Assembly: GCF_001426685.1 (NCBI RefSeq)
Contig: NZ_LMFB01000009.1
Location: 99,886 to 163,885 of the forward strand
DNA: 64,000 bases
Direction: 5' to 3'
Source: Rhizobium sp. Root483D2
GTDB lineage: Bacteria > Pseudomonadota > Alphaproteobacteria > Rhizobiales > Rhizobiaceae
The notes beneath the pieces were generated by a model that worked only from the letters and a program-made list of their open reading frames with translations, did no database searches and had not been told where the DNA came from. Below, in pieces: positions 19,480 to 28,840 of this stretch. The position numbers were made by a program, and so were the translations under genes. Every line of letters starts with the position of its first letter. Position 1 is the stretch's first letter.

Positions 19480-20238
19480 TCAGCCCGAGTGGTAGCCGCC
19501 ATCGACCGGTAGCGTCACACCGGTGACAAATTGGGCGGCGGGGGAGGCGAGGAACAGTGTGGGGCCGACGAGGTCGGCTGTTGTTCCCCAGCGTTTCAGG
19601 GCGGAGCGTTCGGCGATCTTTTGCGCGCTGTCTGGAACAGACCAGAGCGCCCGGGTCATCTCGGTCTTATGATAACCGGGGCCGATTGCGTTGACCCGGA
19701 CGCCGTCGCGGCCATATTTGTGAGCAAGAGCCCGGGTCAAACCGACGATCCCCGTCTTGCTCGCCGTATAGGCTGGCACTGTTTCATCGGCGAGATAGCT
19801 GAGCATCGAGGCAAAATTGATGATGCTGCCGCCCGATATCTTGAGCAATGGAAAAGCTGCCCGCGACAGCCGCATTGCGCTTGATAAATTGATGTCCATG
19901 ACATCGAGAAATGTCTCTTCGTCCCATTCGGCATTGGGCCGCGCGACGCCCTGGCAGTTGACCAGCACGTTTAGGCTCGAGAAACCGGCGAAAAAGCTTT
20001 TGACGTCCTCATTGCTGCGGACATCGAGCAAGCGGAAATCGATAGCGGCATAATCCGCATTCGCCTGGCATTCGGCGATCTTTGCGGCGGACGAACCGCT
20101 GGCGACAACCGTTGCACCGGCGCGGGAAAAGCCTTCGGCGATGGCGAGCCCGATGCCGCTGGTGCCGCCGGAGATGACGACAGACTTTCCAGTAAACTGC
20201 TGTTCCGGGAACGCCTTGTTTTCGCTATCCATGGTCAT
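19480..20238 (-). CDS. Short-chain dehydrogenase/reductase (distal gene of the polyol operon)
   Basis: NAD(P)-dependent SDR of about 252 residues: cofactor loop SGGTSGIG, catalytic Ser-Tyr-Lys region with YTASKTG, and the C-terminal PVDGGYHSG. GGAAG 6 nt before ATG 20238 supports that start; an in-frame TTG at 20256 overlaps the previous stop and is the alternative. It is the last of eight leftward genes beginning with the binding protein at 27992. Its place beside a GldA-like dehydrogenase and a second SDR suggests stepwise oxidation of a polyol or sugar. Its substrate is unknown. Confidence 0.9.
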   Translation of the reverse strand: MTMDSENKAFPEQQFTGKSVVISGGTSGIGLAIAEGFSRAGATVVASGSSAAKIAECQANADYAAIDFRLLDVRSNEDVKSFFAGFSSLNVLVNCQGVARPNAEWDEETFLDVMDINLSSAMRLSRAAFPLLKISGGSIINFASMLSYLADETVPAYTASKTGIVGLTRALAHKYGRDGVRVNAIGPGYHKTEMTRALWSVPDSAQKIAERSALKRWGTTADLVGPTLFLASPAAQFVTGVTLPVDGGYHSG

Positions 20239-20252
20239 ATTCAACTTCCGTT

Positions 20253-21344
20253 TCAAATCAGTGTTTTCAGCGCGGCGACGACCATGTCTTCCGTGACCGG
20301 CATCGGCTCGTTATGGATGATTTCGCCCGGCCTGCAGGACCGCCGCGCGACGATCGCAAGCTTCTCATCCGACGCATCCGCAATACCGATATCGGCGAGC
20401 CGCACCGGAAGACGAACCTTGGCGCAGAAGGCGCGAACCCTTTCGAATTCGTCCTCAAGCCCATGCAGCTTCAGACCGGCGAGGACGCCGATCGCGACTT
20501 TTTCGCCATGCAAATGATGATGCACATCTTCAAGCTCGCACAGGCCATGATGAATGGCATGGGCGGCGGCAACGCCGCCGGATTCAAAACCGATGCCAGA
20601 GAGCAGGATATTGGCCTCCACGACGCGCTCCAGCGCCGGACCAGCCGTATTTGCATCGCATTCCGCAAGCGCCTGGGCCCCGTGCGCAAAGATGGTGTCG
20701 CGGCACAGGCGGGCAATCTCATGGGCAATCGAAATGCCCGGCATCGTCATGCAGTTGCGCGCCCCGCTGCGGCGGCAGGAATCGGCCTCATAGAATGTGG
20801 CGAGCGCGTCACCGATGCCGGCAGCCAGAAACCGGGCCGGTGCCTGGGTGATCAGCGCGGTATCCACCAGCACCAGATCGGGATTGCGCGGCAGAAACGT
20901 GTCATAGGCGACGGTGCCATCGTCGTTATAAATGACCGCAAGCGCGCTGCAGGGCGCATCCGAGGCTGCGATGGTCGGAAAGATGATGACCGGCAGGTCC
21001 AGATCGCGTGCCGCCGCCTTTGCCGTATCCAGCGCCTTGCCGCCGCCCGCCCCGATAATGACATCGGCGCCCGATTTGCGCGCGGCCTCCACGAGTGCTG
21101 CAATCTGGCTTTCGCTGCATTCGCCGCCATGGCGGATGCCCAGCGCTTCGATCTTGCCATTGCAGGCCTCGGTGACCGGTTCCACCAGCAGATCGAAGAT
21201 GCCGTTGTCGAGCAGGATGGCGGCTTTCGATCCGTAGGACGCGGCCTCAGCACCCAGATTGGCGATGCTGCCGGGACCCTGAATATAGCGTCCGGGAAAG
21301 CGCGCACCTCTGGTGGCGACAGCCTCTGCTGCTCTTACCAGCAT
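20253..21344 (-). CDS. Glycerol dehydrogenase-like (iron/zinc alcohol dehydrogenase family)
   Basis: Group III metal-dependent dehydrogenase, 363 residues, like GldA. The NAD-binding GAGGGKALDTAKA is present, and the metal ligands are in place: Asp in AAGIGDALATF, His in AAAHAIHHGL and His in HLHGEKVA. These enzymes oxidise glycerol or related diols and polyols at a secondary carbon. The ATG overlaps the end of the upstream SDR gene by 10 nt, with GGAGG 7 nt before it, so translation is coupled. It is part of the sugar/polyol operon; glycerol itself need not be the substrate. Confidence 0.9.
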   Translation of the reverse strand: MLVRAAEAVATRGARFPGRYIQGPGSIANLGAEAASYGSKAAILLDNGIFDLLVEPVTEACNGKIEALGIRHGGECSESQIAALVEAARKSGADVIIGAGGGKALDTAKAAARDLDLPVIIFPTIAASDAPCSALAVIYNDDGTVAYDTFLPRNPDLVLVDTALITQAPARFLAAGIGDALATFYEADSCRRSGARNCMTMPGISIAHEIARLCRDTIFAHGAQALAECDANTAGPALERVVEANILLSGIGFESGGVAAAHAIHHGLCELEDVHHHLHGEKVAIGVLAGLKLHGLEDEFERVRAFCAKVRLPVRLADIGIADASDEKLAIVARRSCRPGEIIHNEPMPVTEDMVVAALKTLI

Positions 21345-22108
21345 ACATAACCTCCATCCGCCAGAACGATCGAACCGGTCATCAGGCTGGAAGCGTCACT
21401 GGCAAGAAAGAGAATGACGGACGCCACTTCTTCCGGGCGGCCCATCCTGTTCATCGGCGTGCCGCCGACCCAGTGCTTGTACATGTCCGCATCATCGTAG
21501 ACATATTTGTTCATGTCGGTGTCGATATAGGTCGGAGCGACCGCATTGACGCGCACGCCGCGCGCACCCCATTCGGCAGCCAGCGACCGGGTCAGATGAT
21601 GAACAGCGGCTTTCGAGGCATTGTAGTTTGCCTGTTCCTGCGGCCGGTTGACGATGAAACCAGACATCGACCCGACATTGACGATGGACCCGGACTGGCG
21701 CTCCAGCATCGAACGGCCGAAGGCGCGGCAGCACCAGAACAACCCGTTGAGATTGACATCGACGACCTTGTTCCAGACATCATCTGCCATGGTTTCGGCC
21801 GGGTGATTGCTGATGGCGATGCCGGCATTGTTGACGAGAATATCCACCCGCCCATGGCGCGCGACGATCGCATCGTGAACAGATTGGACGCGGGCAACGT
21901 CGGTGACATCGAGTTGCTCGCTATCGACGGAAAATCCTTTTTCGCGCATGCCGGCCGTCGAGGCGGCAAGCAGATCCGGGTTCATATCGGTCAGCACGAC
22001 GGTCGCGCCTGCCTCCGCCAGGGCTTCCACGGCCGATAGGCCAATGCCGCGCGCCGCGCCGGTGACGACGGCAACCTTGCCCGTGAGCTTGAATTTGTCG
22101 AGATACAT
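21335..22108 (-). CDS. Short-chain dehydrogenase/reductase (proximal)
   Basis: SDR of 257 residues with cofactor loop TGAARGIG, NNAG motif (LVNNAGIA), catalytic YNASK and C-terminal DGGYVCW. The ATG at 22108 is preceded by GGGGGAG; the frame is open to a TTG at 22123, which is less likely. The sequence type is common in polyol and sugar catabolic clusters (sorbitol, arabinitol and xylitol dehydrogenase relatives). It lies 26 nt after the HAD gene and overlaps the GldA-like gene downstream. Confidence 0.92.
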   Translation of the reverse strand: MYLDKFKLTGKVAVVTGAARGIGLSAVEALAEAGATVVLTDMNPDLLAASTAGMREKGFSVDSEQLDVTDVARVQSVHDAIVARHGRVDILVNNAGIAISNHPAETMADDVWNKVVDVNLNGLFWCCRAFGRSMLERQSGSIVNVGSMSGFIVNRPQEQANYNASKAAVHHLTRSLAAEWGARGVRVNAVAPTYIDTDMNKYVYDDADMYKHWVGGTPMNRMGRPEEVASVILFLASDASSLMTGSIVLADGGYVCW

Positions 22109-22134
22109 GGTGGTCTCCCCCAAAGGTTAAACGG

Positions 22135-22803
22135 TTAAGCGGCTTGAATGGCCGGCGATGTCTGCAGCCCGGCAAGCGCTGCGATCAGATTGAATGGATC
22201 GGCCGGCAAACAGCCACCGGGAAAAACGAGGTCGCCGCGATGCGGTTCCGGCCAGGCGATGACCCGCATGCCGGCCGACAGTCCCGCCTGCGCGCCGACA
22301 GGGCTGTCCTCGACCACGACACAATCCTGCGCCCGTACGTTCAAAAGATGCGCCGCGCGCAGATACGGCTCCGGGTCCGGTTTGCCTTGACGCACGTCAT
22401 TGCGCGTCACGCTGATGAGGCCTGGGCGCGAAAGCCCGGTTGCCCGCAGATTGGCATCGGCGATCATCCGGTCCGAATTCGAGACGACAGCATAAGGGAT
22501 ATGGTGGCGTGCGAGCAGCTCAAGCACCGCATCGACGCCCGCGCGCCGTTTCAGGGAGGGTGCGAGCGCCAGATAGGCAGCGTGTTTTGCAGCCACAAGG
22601 TCATCCAGGGTGAGATTTAACCCAATCGCTTCGACCAGCGCCGCATGGCAGTCTGCCATCGACATGCCGGTGATACGCTCAGCAAAACCGTCCGGAATTG
22701 TTCGGCCATGCCGTGCCACGGCGTTAACGAGCGCGTCGTAATGCGTCGGTTCGCTGTCGATCAGCGTTCCATCCATGTCGAAGAGAACAGCGGAAATCGT
22801 CAT
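22135..22803 (-). CDS. HAD-superfamily sugar-phosphate phosphatase
   Basis: Cytoplasmic HAD hydrolase of 222 residues, beta-phosphoglucomutase/YniC-like subgroup. Motif I is LFDMDGTLIDSE (nucleophile Asp and acid/base Asp), motif II SNSD, motif III lysine in GKPDPEPY and motif IV VVEDSPVGAQAG. It probably removes phosphate from a sugar phosphate or acts as a mutase. Its start overlaps the stop of the FGGY kinase gene by 4 nt. A kinase and a phosphatase in one operon suggests either a bypass step or detoxification of a dead-end phosphate. Confidence 0.9.
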   Translation of the reverse strand: MTISAVLFDMDGTLIDSEPTHYDALVNAVARHGRTIPDGFAERITGMSMADCHAALVEAIGLNLTLDDLVAAKHAAYLALAPSLKRRAGVDAVLELLARHHIPYAVVSNSDRMIADANLRATGLSRPGLISVTRNDVRQGKPDPEPYLRAAHLLNVRAQDCVVVEDSPVGAQAGLSAGMRVIAWPEPHRGDLVFPGGCLPADPFNLIAALAGLQTSPAIQAA

Positions 22804-24302
22804 GATGGCAACCTGTCGAGATCGTCGTAGAGCGCCTGGCTGTGATGATAGAGTTTTTCGAAGAAAGCCTGCATCGGACGATAGGTCTCAGCCCATGCCG
22901 GATCCGGCAGGATTTCCTCTGAAAAGGAAACATACCGGCCGGCGGCCGCTTCGATCGAGCCGAATTGCCCCGTTGCCGTTGCCGCCATCGCGGCACAGCC
23001 GACAATGCCACATTCGGCTTCCTGCGGAACCAAGATAGGGATGCCGTAGACACTGGCCTTGATCGTCATCCAGAGCTTGGTGCGGGCACCACCGCCGGAT
23101 GCGATAATGCGTTCCAGTTTTTCGCCTGACGCCTCCTCCATGATGGTAATATGCCGTTTGACGGCAAAAGCTACGCCTTCGAGAACAGCGCGGTGCATAT
23201 GCGCCAGCCCATGTGCTGCGGCAAGACCGAAGAACTGGGCGCGCGCATTGCGGTGGTCGCCGAAACGCTCGCCGGCCAGATAGGGTACGAAGAACAGGCG
23301 ATCAGACCCCGCCGGCGCCTGCGCTGCCTTCTCGACGATCTCGCTATAGCCGAGCTGTTTTTCGTGAAAGGCCCGCCGCGCCCAGCGCATTGCATCACCG
23401 CCGGATTCCAGCAGCATGAACGCGCCCCAGTTGCCCTCCACCGTGCCGACATTGGAAATCGACGGATCGAGCAGCGGCTTACGGGAAATCGCTGTGATGA
23501 TCGAGGACGTTCCCATCACCTCGGAACCGAGCCCAGGGCGGCAGACACCGGAGCCGAGCAAGGCCGCCGGATAGTCGGCGCAACCGACGAGGACAGGCGT
23601 GCCGGCAAGAAGCCCGGTTTCCAGCGCCGCAGCCTGCGTCACCGTGCCCAGCACGTCGAGCGGGTTGCGGATCGGCAGCAGCTTGCTCCGATCGAGCCCC
23701 AGCATGTCGCACATGCTCTCAGACCAGTTGCCGGTTTCAGGGTTCATCAGAAAGCTGGCGCAGGCCTCTGTACGGTCCATCGCCCGCTCGCCCGTCAGCC
23801 GCAGGTTGATGAAGTCCTTCGGCATCATCACGGCGGTGGCACGGTGATAGGCATCGGGATCGTTGTCGCGGATCCATTGCAGCTTGAAGGCCGGCCAGGC
23901 CGGCGTCGGCGGATTGGAGCTTTCGCCGAGATAATCCTGCGGGCGATGGGCGGCTTCGAATGCGGTGACGTGACCGATCGTGCGCTTGTCGTTCCAGAGC
24001 GGCACGGTCTCGCGGGTCAGCTGTCCGTCGTCATCGATCAGCACCGTTCCGTGCATCTGGCCGCAAGCAGCGATAGCGACGATCCGGCCGCGCGCATCTT
24101 CGACCTGGTCGAGCACGCTGCGGATTGCCTGGACCACACCGCGCCACCAATCCAATGGGCGCTGTTCCGACCAGCCAAAGGCTGGCACGATCTGTTCGTG
24201 CTCTTGTGCGGCAATGGCAAGCACGCGGCCCCGATCATCGACAAGGGCAGCGCGGACGCTGCCTGTGCCGACGTCGATTGCCAGTGAAAGGTCCTTGGTC
24301 AT
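22800..24302 (-). CDS. FGGY-family carbohydrate kinase (xylulokinase-like)
   Basis: ATP-dependent sugar kinase of 500 residues. It starts MTKDLSLAIDVGTGSVRAALVD, with the first phosphate loop DVGTGS and the second ATP-binding motif IIASGGGARTKLW. The catalytic base is probably the Asp in VLVGCADYPAAL. The frame extends to 24344, but ATG 24302 fits the family start. Neighbours are the ABC permease upstream and a HAD phosphatase overlapping downstream. It probably phosphorylates the imported sugar or a ketose made from it. Pentulose, tetritol or hexulose cannot be distinguished from sequence. Confidence 0.92.
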   Translation of the reverse strand: MTKDLSLAIDVGTGSVRAALVDDRGRVLAIAAQEHEQIVPAFGWSEQRPLDWWRGVVQAIRSVLDQVEDARGRIVAIAACGQMHGTVLIDDDGQLTRETVPLWNDKRTIGHVTAFEAAHRPQDYLGESSNPPTPAWPAFKLQWIRDNDPDAYHRATAVMMPKDFINLRLTGERAMDRTEACASFLMNPETGNWSESMCDMLGLDRSKLLPIRNPLDVLGTVTQAAALETGLLAGTPVLVGCADYPAALLGSGVCRPGLGSEVMGTSSIITAISRKPLLDPSISNVGTVEGNWGAFMLLESGGDAMRWARRAFHEKQLGYSEIVEKAAQAPAGSDRLFFVPYLAGERFGDHRNARAQFFGLAAAHGLAHMHRAVLEGVAFAVKRHITIMEEASGEKLERIIASGGGARTKLWMTIKASVYGIPILVPQEAECGIVGCAAMAATATGQFGSIEAAAGRYVSFSEEILPDPAWAETYRPMQAFFEKLYHHSQALYDDLDRLPS

Positions 24303-24376
24303 GGGCTCTGTCCGGAATGCTGATATCATCTGTCTGTTTCGCAAACGGCCTGCGAAACCATGGCTTGAAAGAGACC

Positions 24377-25363
24377 TTACCGCTTGAAGATCGTCGATGC
24401 ATACTGAAGAAGCATCGCGCCGATGATGATGCAGCCCATGAAGACCTGCTGGTGATAACCAGGGACACGCGCCAGGTTCATCATGTTGGCGATGATGCCG
24501 AGAACCAGGACGCCGATCAGGGTATTGATGACGCCGCCGCGCCCGCCCATCAGGCTTGCGCCGCCGATGACGACGGCGGCGATAGCATCGAGTTCGGCGC
24601 CGACGCCGATATTGGCCGATCCGACGCCGGTGCGGCTGGTGGAGACGATGCCGGCAAGAGCGGCAAGAAAGCCGGAGATGACATAGACCGACATCGTATA
24701 ATGGGCGACCGGAATACCGGACAGACGGACAGCTTCCGCATTCGAGCCGATCGCTTTGACCAGGCGGCCGAAACGGGTGAAGGCCAGAACGATACCGGCG
24801 ATGGCGAAAACGATCGCCATCAGGATGATCGGATAGGGAATGCCGATCAGGGAACCGGAGCCGAAGCCTGTGATAAAGGCGCCGGCCTCACCCATGACGA
24901 TCGGCTGTCCGGTCGAGACGATATAGGAAAGACCGCGCGCAATGGTCATCATGGCCAGCGTCGTGACGAAAGGTGGCAGCTTCAGGTAGGCAACGAGACC
25001 ACCGGAGACGGCGCCGCAGAGACCGCCGGCGATCACCGCCGCACCGATTGCAACGCCAGGGGAATATTGCTGGATCAGAATGGCCGATATGACGCTGCCG
25101 AGGGCAGCGATGGAACCGACCGACAGGTCGATGCCGCGTGTCAGGATGACAAACAGCATGCCGACGGCCATGAGGCTGGTGCCCGAAATCTGGCGAAGCA
25201 CGTTGACCAGATTTCGCTGCGTGAGAAAGACGTCGGACATCGACGCCGCCACGATCAGCAAGGCGATCAGGATCACGAACGTGCCGTAGCGATGTAGCAT
25301 GCTGCTGATATTGATCGAGCGGCGCGGGCCGGTTTCGGCTATGTCTGTCATGGCTGTACCCAT
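24377..25363 (-). CDS. Sugar ABC transporter permease (RbsC-like, second importer)
   Basis: Inner-membrane permease of a CUT2 sugar importer, about 328 residues, with the conserved TRGIDLSVGSIAALG and a string of hydrophobic helices. The ATG at 25363 overlaps the stop of the ATPase gene as TGATG, which favours translational coupling; ATG 25351 (MTDIAETGPR) is an equally possible start. A longer frame to 25498 is only overlap with the ATPase. It is followed after 74 nt by the FGGY kinase. Confidence 0.92.
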   Translation of the reverse strand: MGTAMTDIAETGPRRSINISSMLHRYGTFVILIALLIVAASMSDVFLTQRNLVNVLRQISGTSLMAVGMLFVILTRGIDLSVGSIAALGSVISAILIQQYSPGVAIGAAVIAGGLCGAVSGGLVAYLKLPPFVTTLAMMTIARGLSYIVSTGQPIVMGEAGAFITGFGSGSLIGIPYPIILMAIVFAIAGIVLAFTRFGRLVKAIGSNAEAVRLSGIPVAHYTMSVYVISGFLAALAGIVSTSRTGVGSANIGVGAELDAIAAVVIGGASLMGGRGGVINTLIGVLVLGIIANMMNLARVPGYHQQVFMGCIIIGAMLLQYASTIFKR

Positions 25364-26874
25364 CAGTGTGCTGGTTCTTGTTGCAAGGGACCCGAAGTGC
25401 TGACCATCGCCAGCTTGAGAAGTTTTTCCTCCGAATAGTCCTGCGGCTCGAGGCTTCCGGTCAGATGCCCTTCCCGCATGACCAGCACCCGGTCGCACAG
25501 GCCGAACAGTTCGAGATGTTCGGAGGAAATCACCAGGACGGCGCGGCCTTCCGCAGCGAGCGACTTGATCAACGAATAGATCTCCGTCTTGGCACCGACA
25601 TCGACGCCACGGGTGGGCTCATCGAAAATCAGCACGGCGCCATCGGCATGAAACCATTTTGCCAGAACGACCTTCTGCTGGTTGCCGCCTGATAGGCTCG
25701 ATACCGGATCACCGAGATCGCCCGCCTTAATGCGCAGCCGCGCGGCAAGCTTTTCGACTGTGGCGCGTTCTTTCGCCCGCCTGATAAAGCCGAAGGCATT
25801 CACCAATGAGCCAAGTTTGGTCATCGTCGCATTGGTCCGGATCGGAAAATCGAGGATGACGCCCTGCTCCTTGCGGTTTTCCGGAACGAGCCCGATGCCG
25901 GCTCTGACACCATCTCTGGGCGAGCGTGGCTTGAACTCCTTGCCGTTGATCAGGATGCGGCCGCTCCTCGCCTTTTCTGCGCCAAAGATCAGCCGGACCA
26001 GCTCCGTGCGGCCAGCCCCGACAAGTCCGCCAAGCCCGACAATTTCGCCGGCTCTGACGCTGAGCGACACGCCCTTGACGCGGTTGCCGTCCGAAAGGTT
26101 CTCGACCTTAAGGACTTCCTGACCCGGACTGCGTGCGACATCCTCGCCGAACAGCGCCTTCAGCGAACGGCCGACCATCATGTTAATGACGTCCTCGATC
26201 CCGACTTCGGAGCGATCGACCGTCTTTACCGAGGCGCCGTCCTTCATGACGGTGATGCGATCGGCAATGCGGAAGACCTCATCCAGCCGGTGGGAAATAT
26301 AGATGATGCCGACACCACGGTCGCGCAGCGTCCGGATGATGCCGAGAAGCCGTTCCGCATCACGCACGGCAAGAACGGCAGTCGGTTCGTCGAAGACGAT
26401 GATGCGGACATTCCGGGAAAGCGCTTTGGCGATCTCCACCACCTGCTGGTGAGCCAGCGAAAGATCGGAGACGGTCATGCGCGGGTTGATGTCAAAGCCG
26501 AGGCTGGAGATCAAAGCGGTGGCGCGCCGGTTGAGATCGCCCCAGGAGATCAGCGATGGAATTTCCGCAAGAAAGATGTTCTCGGCGACGGTCAGATCCG
26601 TCGCAAGTGCCATTTCCTGATGGATAACAGCAATGCCGCGCTGCAGCGCATCGGCCGGGCTGCGAAAATTCTGCGGCTCGCCGCCGACTTCAACCGTGCC
26701 GCCGTCAGGAACATATTCGCCGCCGAGCACGCGCATCAGCGTCGATTTTCCGGCACCATTTTCACCCAGCAGCGCATGCACTTCGCCCGCACGCAACGCA
26801 AAATCGACGCCGCGCAGCGCATGCACACCGCCGAACGATTTGCGGATACCCGTCAGTTCAACAAGTTTGGTCAT
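25363..26874 (-). CDS. Sugar ABC transporter ATP-binding protein (RbsA-like, second importer)
   Basis: Double-ATPase subunit of 503 residues. The first domain has Walker A GENGAGKST and VFDEPTAVLAV; the second has the usual degenerate Walker A (GLVGAGRTEL), LSGGNQQKVVLAKW and LIFDEPTRGVDVG. It is paralogous to the ATPase at 782-2308 and belongs with the binding protein upstream and the permease overlapping its stop. Function is secure, substrate open. Confidence 0.94.
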   Translation of the reverse strand: MTKLVELTGIRKSFGGVHALRGVDFALRAGEVHALLGENGAGKSTLMRVLGGEYVPDGGTVEVGGEPQNFRSPADALQRGIAVIHQEMALATDLTVAENIFLAEIPSLISWGDLNRRATALISSLGFDINPRMTVSDLSLAHQQVVEIAKALSRNVRIIVFDEPTAVLAVRDAERLLGIIRTLRDRGVGIIYISHRLDEVFRIADRITVMKDGASVKTVDRSEVGIEDVINMMVGRSLKALFGEDVARSPGQEVLKVENLSDGNRVKGVSLSVRAGEIVGLGGLVGAGRTELVRLIFGAEKARSGRILINGKEFKPRSPRDGVRAGIGLVPENRKEQGVILDFPIRTNATMTKLGSLVNAFGFIRRAKERATVEKLAARLRIKAGDLGDPVSSLSGGNQQKVVLAKWFHADGAVLIFDEPTRGVDVGAKTEIYSLIKSLAAEGRAVLVISSEHLELFGLCDRVLVMREGHLTGSLEPQDYSEEKLLKLAMVSTSGPLQQEPAH

Positions 26875-27011
26875 GACACAGGTTCTTCACGTACCCGGCG
26901 TCCTGGAACGCCACGGTCCGAAGCGAAAACCGGCTCCGGTCCGACATGGAAAAGGAGAGATAAACGGCGGGCGCTTTTATGCCCCGCCGTTCACCCGGGA
27001 GGATCAGCGGC

Positions 27012-27992
27012 TTAAAAGACAGCGTCTGCCTTGTAATACTGATCGACATTGTCCTTCGTGATCGCCACCGGCTTGGTGTACGTGATCTTCGGCGTGGCGG
27101 CGGGCAATGTTCCCTCGATGGCCTGCTTGGCCATATCGACGGCAGTTGCCGCGACAACGGCCGGGTCGTTGAGGCCGGTTGCGCCATAGGTGCCGCCCTT
27201 GATCATCTGGAGCGCTTCCTTCTGACCATCGGCAGCAGCAACCAGCAGCACACCGTCAAGGCGTCCGGCCTGTTCCAGCGCCTTCTGGGCGCCCAGAACC
27301 ATGGAATCGTTTTCACCGAGAACGACGTTGATCTCCGGGTTGGCAGTCAAAAGGTCTTCCATCGCCTTCAGGCCGCCCTCATTGCCCCAGAGACCCCAGC
27401 CCTGGCCGACGACTTCGAAATTGGCGCGGCCTTCATTGCGGAGCTGGCCTTCAAGCAGGCCGGCGAGCACGCCGAGGCGGCGCTCCTGGCCGACTTCATT
27501 GCCCTTGTCGCCGGACAGGAGAGCGATCTTCAGGGCCTTGCCCTTGGTCTGATCCGCGATCCACTGACCAACGAGCTGGCCGTTCTGGCCGTTCGAAGAC
27601 TGGATCAACGTGACGAAATCAGCCTTGGAGTCCAGCGTTGAATCGATGACGAAAACCTTGACACCTGCAGCCGATGCGGCATTGACGGCCGGAACGAGAC
27701 CCTGGCTGTCGCGCGGATTGATGATCAGCGCCTGGATGCCCTGAGCAACCATGTCCTCGACATCGGCAATCTGCTTGTTGAGATCGTTTTGTGCATCAAC
27801 GGCGATGATTTCGCAGCCGACTTCCGCCCCATGTTTTTTCGCCGACACTTCCTGTGCTGCAAAGTAAGGGGCATCGAGCGTCTTCATCGACACGCCGATC
27901 TTGCAATCGGCAGCCTGGGCCGCCGAAATGGCGGCGGCGGATACCGCTGCCGCAAGCGCCAGCTTCAATGTCGTCTTCTTGATCAGGTTCAT
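27012..27992 (-). CDS. Periplasmic sugar-binding protein of the second importer
   Basis: RbsB-like binding protein, 326 residues, first gene of the eight-gene leftward operon. The signal peptide is MNLIKKTTLKLALAAAVSA..AAQA, cleaved before ADCKIGVSM. GGAGGA before ATG 27992 fixes the start, so the longer frame to 28103 is rejected. Family features are NPRDSQGLVPAVN and LGENDSMVLGA. Its promoter faces that of the isomerase gene at 28188, and both flanks carry a repeated GTAG-type motif, likely the site of the RpiR regulator encoded at 32559. Confidence 0.93.
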   Translation of the reverse strand: MNLIKKTTLKLALAAAVSAAAISAAQAADCKIGVSMKTLDAPYFAAQEVSAKKHGAEVGCEIIAVDAQNDLNKQIADVEDMVAQGIQALIINPRDSQGLVPAVNAASAAGVKVFVIDSTLDSKADFVTLIQSSNGQNGQLVGQWIADQTKGKALKIALLSGDKGNEVGQERRLGVLAGLLEGQLRNEGRANFEVVGQGWGLWGNEGGLKAMEDLLTANPEINVVLGENDSMVLGAQKALEQAGRLDGVLLVAAADGQKEALQMIKGGTYGATGLNDPAVVAATAVDMAKQAIEGTLPAATPKITYTKPVAITKDNVDQYYKADAVF

Positions 27993-28045
27993 GGAATTCC
28001 TCCTCCACTTGAATTTGAGCCGCCAGGTTTCCTCTGATGGTTTAA

Positions 28046-28058
28046 GTAGCGTAATTAC
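28046..28058. promoter_or_regulatory. Candidate RpiR operator, copy 1
   Basis: GTAGCGTAATTAC, containing the perfect octamer palindrome GTAATTAC, lies 54 nt upstream of the binding-protein start. It matches GTAGTGAAATTAC at 28159-28171 in 11 of 13 positions, and a partial GTAATTA stands at 28108-28114. Such sites fit the divergent control region of a sugar locus with its own RpiR regulator. Confidence 0.45.
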
Positions 28059-28158
28059 ATAAAATATCGACGTCAATATCGATATGGCGGATTTATTCAG
28101 CATTTTTGTAATTAAATGGCTAAAAAATTCTCTTGTGCGAAAATTGAGAATTATTTAT

Positions 28159-28171
28159 GTAGTGAAATTAC
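28159..28171. promoter_or_regulatory. Candidate RpiR operator, copy 2
   Basis: GTAGTGAAATTAC lies 16 nt before the ATG of the isomerase gene at 28188, where a bound repressor would block transcription. It pairs with the similar site at 28046-28058 on the other side of the divergent gap. Binding is inferred from repetition and position. Confidence 0.45.
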
Positions 28172-28187
28172 CAATTGGAGAGCTTTC

Positions 28188-28811
28188 ATGTTACGGGAAC
28201 CAATTTCCAGCACCGTCGATATCGACAAGGGCGGCATGAGCGGCAATACCGGCCGCTACGAAAAGCGGCTGAGCGCGCTCGACGGGCTCTATAAGGACCA
28301 GGCCGCTTTCAGCGCCCTTCTCGCATCCACCCGCGACCCCGTTGTCTATGATGTCGAAGACTTCAAGCCGGGCACGCATTCCGGAGATCTGATCTACGGC
28401 GTCACCCGGATGAATCCGGGCCGTGTCGGCAACGAATATTTCCTGACCCGCGGCCATATCCACGCCAAGGCGGATCGCCCCGAGATTTACTACGGGCAGA
28501 AGGGGAATGGCCTGATGCAGCTGGAATCGCCGGATGGCGAAACCCGCATCATCGAGATCGCCCCGCAAACCATCTGCTACGTGCCGCCCTTCTGGATCCA
28601 CCGGTCCATCAATGTCGGCAACGAGGACCTGGTGATGGTGTTCGCCTATCCCTCCGATAGCGGCCAGGATTACGGCATCATCGAGACATCCAACGGCATG
28701 CGCCACCGCATCGTCGCAACGGCTGCCGGCGGATGGGAAATGATCGACAACAAGGCCTACAAGCCGCGCACCACCGCCACCGTCAACGCGCTGATGAAAA
28801 CCTACGCCTGA
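28188..28811 (+). CDS. Cupin-type (archaeal-like) glucose-6-phosphate isomerase
   Basis: Metal-dependent cupin isomerase, 207 residues. The metal ligands of the Pyrococcus-type enzyme are all recognisable: H90 and H92 in TRGHIHAK, E99 in RPEIYYG and H138 in PPFWIHRSINVG. These enzymes interconvert aldose and ketose 6-phosphates (glucose/fructose). GGAGAG before the ATG at 28188 decides the start; the frame is open to 28116. It is first of a rightward operon with an aldolase and two dehydrogenase-like genes. A bacterial cupin PGI inside a sugar locus suggests a specialised sugar phosphate rather than central glycolysis; that is inference. Confidence 0.85.
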   Translation: MLREPISSTVDIDKGGMSGNTGRYEKRLSALDGLYKDQAAFSALLASTRDPVVYDVEDFKPGTHSGDLIYGVTRMNPGRVGNEYFLTRGHIHAKADRPEIYYGQKGNGLMQLESPDGETRIIEIAPQTICYVPPFWIHRSINVGNEDLVMVFAYPSDSGQDYGIIETSNGMRHRIVATAAGGWEMIDNKAYKPRTTATVNALMKTYA

Positions 28812-28840
28812 AACACGCCCAATCCAGACAAGGACATGCC

